This document shows, piece after piece, positions 5,362 to 6,643 of a DNA stretch of 6,643 nt. Origin of the DNA: Blastococcus sp. CT_GayMR20 (lineage in GTDB: Bacteria > Actinomycetota > Actinomycetes > Mycobacteriales > Geodermatophilaceae); NCBI RefSeq assembly GCF_004570345.1, contig NZ_SPQM01000204.1, forward strand, positions 1 to 6,643. The letters run 5' to 3'. Position 1 is the first letter of the stretch; every line of letters begins with the position of its first letter. Under the pieces are notes generated by a model. The model worked only from the letters and a program-made list of their open reading frames with translations, was not told where the DNA came from and ran no database searches. Position numbers and translations under genes: made by a program.

Positions 5362-5581
5362 CAGCCACTCCCAGTTCTCGCTCGGCCGCATAGTCGTCGG
5401 TACGGCGCTCGGCACGGACCGGGCAATGCTGACACACGAGGTCGCGGAGGGAGCTGATGCAGTTCCCGCAGGTACGGCCGGCACCGGTGTCCCGGGCGAC
5501 GTCGGCCACGCAGCGGGCGCCGTTGGCGATGGATTCGAGGATGTCGCGGTCGGTCACCACGTTGCAGTGACACACGTACAT
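5348..5581 (-). CDS. bfd: Bacterioferritin-associated ferredoxin (right copy)
   Basis: This is the mirror of 1063-1296, with the cluster ligands Cys4, Cys6, Cys38 and Cys41 intact. The helix-rich segment between the two cysteine pairs (the DRDILESIANGARCVADVARDTG segment) matches the compact Fer2_BFD fold. The tail after residue 55 is charged and probably disordered. It overlaps bfr, so its C-terminal length may be constrained by the neighbour's start. Confidence 0.9.
   Translation of the reverse strand: MYVCHCNVVTDRDILESIANGARCVADVARDTGAGRTCGNCISSLRDLVCQHCPVRAERRTDDYAAERELGVAGAAR
5368..5372 (-). promoter_or_regulatory. Ribosome binding site for bfr (right copy)
   Basis: On the minus strand gggag lies six bases before GTG 5361, within the end of bfd. 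Confidence 0.65.
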
Positions 5582-5617
5582 GACAGCCGCCTCACCGGTC
5601 GCGAACAGGGTTCTCCT

Positions 5618-5637
5618 CCCAGAGGGTCGACCCTGGG
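5618..5637. promoter_or_regulatory. Palindrome/hairpin in the bfd leader (right copy)
   Basis: This is the mirror of 1007-1026, with the perfect palindrome agggtcgaccct at 5623-5634. It lies between the bfd start and the iron box. Confidence 0.35.
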
Positions 5638-5645
5638 CGCTGGAT

Positions 5646-5664
5646 GCAGGTTAGCCTGACCTAA
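5646..5664. promoter_or_regulatory. IdeR/DtxR iron box between bfd and the PEP mutase-like gene (right copy)
   Basis: This is the mirror of 980-998 and reads gcaggttagcctgacctaa here. It lies 31 bases before GTG 5696 of the rightward gene and 64 bases before bfd ATG 5581 of the leftward operon. Confidence 0.8.
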
Positions 5665-5695
5665 GTCCTCGGCGTCAAGTGCGCTGGTCACTGCG

Positions 5696-6496
5696 GTGTC
5701 CTACGTTCGGTCCGTGCCCGACCTCGCCGCCCGCGCCCGCACCCTGATGGACCTGCACACCGCTCCGGAGATCCTCGTCCTGGCCAACGTGTGGGACGTC
5801 GTCTCCGCCAAGGTGGTCGCCGGGACCGACGGCGTCCGGGCGCTGGCGACCGCCAGCCACTCGATCGCGGCCGCCTTCGGCTACGAGGACGGCGAGAACA
5901 TCCCGCTCGACCTCCACCTCGACATGGTCGGGCGGATCGTCGAGGCGGTCGACCTGCCGGTGACCATGGACTTCGAGGCCGGGTACGGCGACCCGGGGGA
6001 GACGGCCCGGCGGGCGATCGGGCGCGGCGTGGTCGGTGGCAACCTCGAGGACCAGAACAAGCCGCTGGACGAGGCGCTCGCCGCCGTGGAGGCGGTGCTC
6101 GCCGCCGGGCGCGACGCGGGGATCGACTTCGTCCTCAACGCGCGCACCGACGCGTTCGTCGGCGCCCCGCGGGACGCCGACCGGGACAAGCTGGTGGAGC
6201 AGGCGATCGTCCGCGGCCGGGCGTTCCTCGACGCGGGCGCGCCGGTGGTGTTCGTGCCCGGCGCGGTCATGCGGGAGGAGATCACCGCCCTGGTCGACGC
6301 GTTCGGCCCGCAGCGGCTCAGCGTCATCGCCGTCCCGAAGCACGGGCTGCCCGTGCGCGAGCTGCAGGACCTGGGCGTCGCCCGCGTGTCCACCGGGCCC
6401 TTCACCCAGCGCGCCGCCCTGACCGCCCTTCAGGACGCCACGACGGGCCTCCTCGCCGGTGGCACCCTGCCCGCGGGCATCCGCAGCCTGAACTGA
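5696..6496 (+). CDS. PEP mutase / isocitrate lyase family enzyme (right copy)
   Basis: The translation is identical to the copy at 148-948. The gene is complete on this arm, from GTG 5696 (or GTG 5714, which begins VPDLAARART) to TGA 6494-6496. Conserved acidic residues Asp92, Glu94, Asp99 and Glu118 are placed as in family members that hold Mg2+ and the oxo-acid substrate. The loop after GYGD continues PGETARRAIGRGVVGG with no Lys-Lys-Cys-Gly-His. Known relatives without that loop include PEP mutase, phosphonopyruvate hydrolase, oxaloacetate decarboxylases and carboxyPEP mutase, and I cannot choose among them. No phosphonate or phosphinothricin genes are visible nearby. Confidence 0.85.
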   Translation: MSYVRSVPDLAARARTLMDLHTAPEILVLANVWDVVSAKVVAGTDGVRALATASHSIAAAFGYEDGENIPLDLHLDMVGRIVEAVDLPVTMDFEAGYGDPGETARRAIGRGVVGGNLEDQNKPLDEALAAVEAVLAAGRDAGIDFVLNARTDAFVGAPRDADRDKLVEQAIVRGRAFLDAGAPVVFVPGAVMREEITALVDAFGPQRLSVIAVPKHGLPVRELQDLGVARVSTGPFTQRAALTALQDATTGLLAGGTLPAGIRSLN

Positions 6497-6643
6497 GAAG
6501 GGACCCCGTCCTCCTCACCCCTCGCAAACTCGGGGCGAGCCTCTGGACGGGGCCACCGTGAGCTGGAGGCGGGCTGCGGACACGGCGTCCTGGTCCTCGC
6601 CCCGGGCGGCCGGGTGGTCGTCGCGTGCTCCCTGATGGCCGCC
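6497..6643 (+). other. Window-edge stretch with possible partial open frame (right copy)
   Basis: After the PEP mutase-like stop, the same frame phase stays open to the end. From 6560 it encodes ELEAGCGHGVLVLAPGGRVV and onward, with almost every codon ending in G or C. It has no ATG or GTG before GTG 6614 and no ribosome site. The GVLVLAPGGRVV pattern faintly resembles the first strands of a PAS domain, but the fragment is too short to assign. No terminator hairpin was found after the preceding gene. Confidence 0.25.

Larger units (their letters stand above)
3532..6643 (-). repeat. Right arm of a 3112-base perfect inverted repeat
   Basis: This is the mirror of 1-3112. Read on the minus strand from 3732, this arm joins the spacer to give the longer and more plausible version of the interrupted SIP gene. 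The right arm plus spacer (3113-6643) is therefore probably the genuine chromosomal order, and the left arm is the folded-back copy. Both outer ends stop at the same base of the locus, as expected if an assembler walked one segment out and back. Confidence 0.97.

Noticed and set aside
1..6643. Composite transposon or phage/plasmid hairpin element explaining the inverted arms
   Set aside because: There is no transposase, integrase, replication protein or target duplication. The arms are ordinary housekeeping iron genes and the fold cuts a gene.
1..6643. Two natural paralogous copies of the iron operon giving higher gene dosage
   Set aside because: No sequence difference is visible between the arms, and the outer ends coincide exactly. 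The evidence favours one locus seen twice.

Overview
The window is one locus read twice. Bases 1-3112 and 3532-6643 are reverse complements of each other: position n pairs with position 6644-n. Every gene therefore occurs once per arm on opposite strands, with identical length and translation. Only 3113-3531 (419 bases) is single copy. I checked several stretches base by base, and all mirrored translations agree over their full length; I did not align every base. The left arm carries no gene absent from the right arm, both window ends are the same point of the locus, and the fold cuts through a gene. I therefore read this as a fold-back (inverted chimera) contig from amplification or assembly rather than a natural 6.6 kb palindrome, although sequence alone cannot exclude a real inverted duplication.

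The DNA is very GC-rich (roughly 70%), codon third positions are nearly all G or C, GTG starts are frequent, and there are two good matches to the DtxR/IdeR iron box. This points to a high-GC actinobacterium (Actinomycetota); I cannot name a genus.

Unfolded, the real locus is about 3.5 kb. In left-arm orientation it runs: a short unassigned edge (1-147); a PEP mutase/isocitrate lyase family enzyme on the minus strand (148-948); a divergent intergenic region with an IdeR box (980-998); a bfd-bfr operon on the plus strand (bacterioferritin-associated ferredoxin 1063-1296, bacterioferritin 1283-1765, overlapping by 14 bases); a strong bidirectional terminator hairpin (1781-1821); a siderophore-binding lipoprotein of an ABC importer on the minus strand (1824-2768); a second IdeR box (2852-2870); and a divergent siderophore-interacting flavoprotein (SIP) starting at 2912. 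SIP is cut at 3112 in the left arm. In the right-arm orientation it continues through the single-copy spacer to about residue 206 (3732 down to 3113) and is then lost at the fold.

Together the genes form an iron module: capture of ferric siderophore at the membrane (lipoprotein), reductive release in the cytosol (SIP), storage (Bfr) and electron delivery for mobilising stored iron (Bfd). Two iron-repressor boxes sit in the two divergent promoter regions. The points most worth checking are the fold-back itself, a His-to-Asp change at a ferroxidase ligand of the bacterioferritin, a storage/mobilisation operon apparently placed for iron repression, and a PEP mutase-like enzyme sharing that control region. 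I see no sign of a wholly new system.
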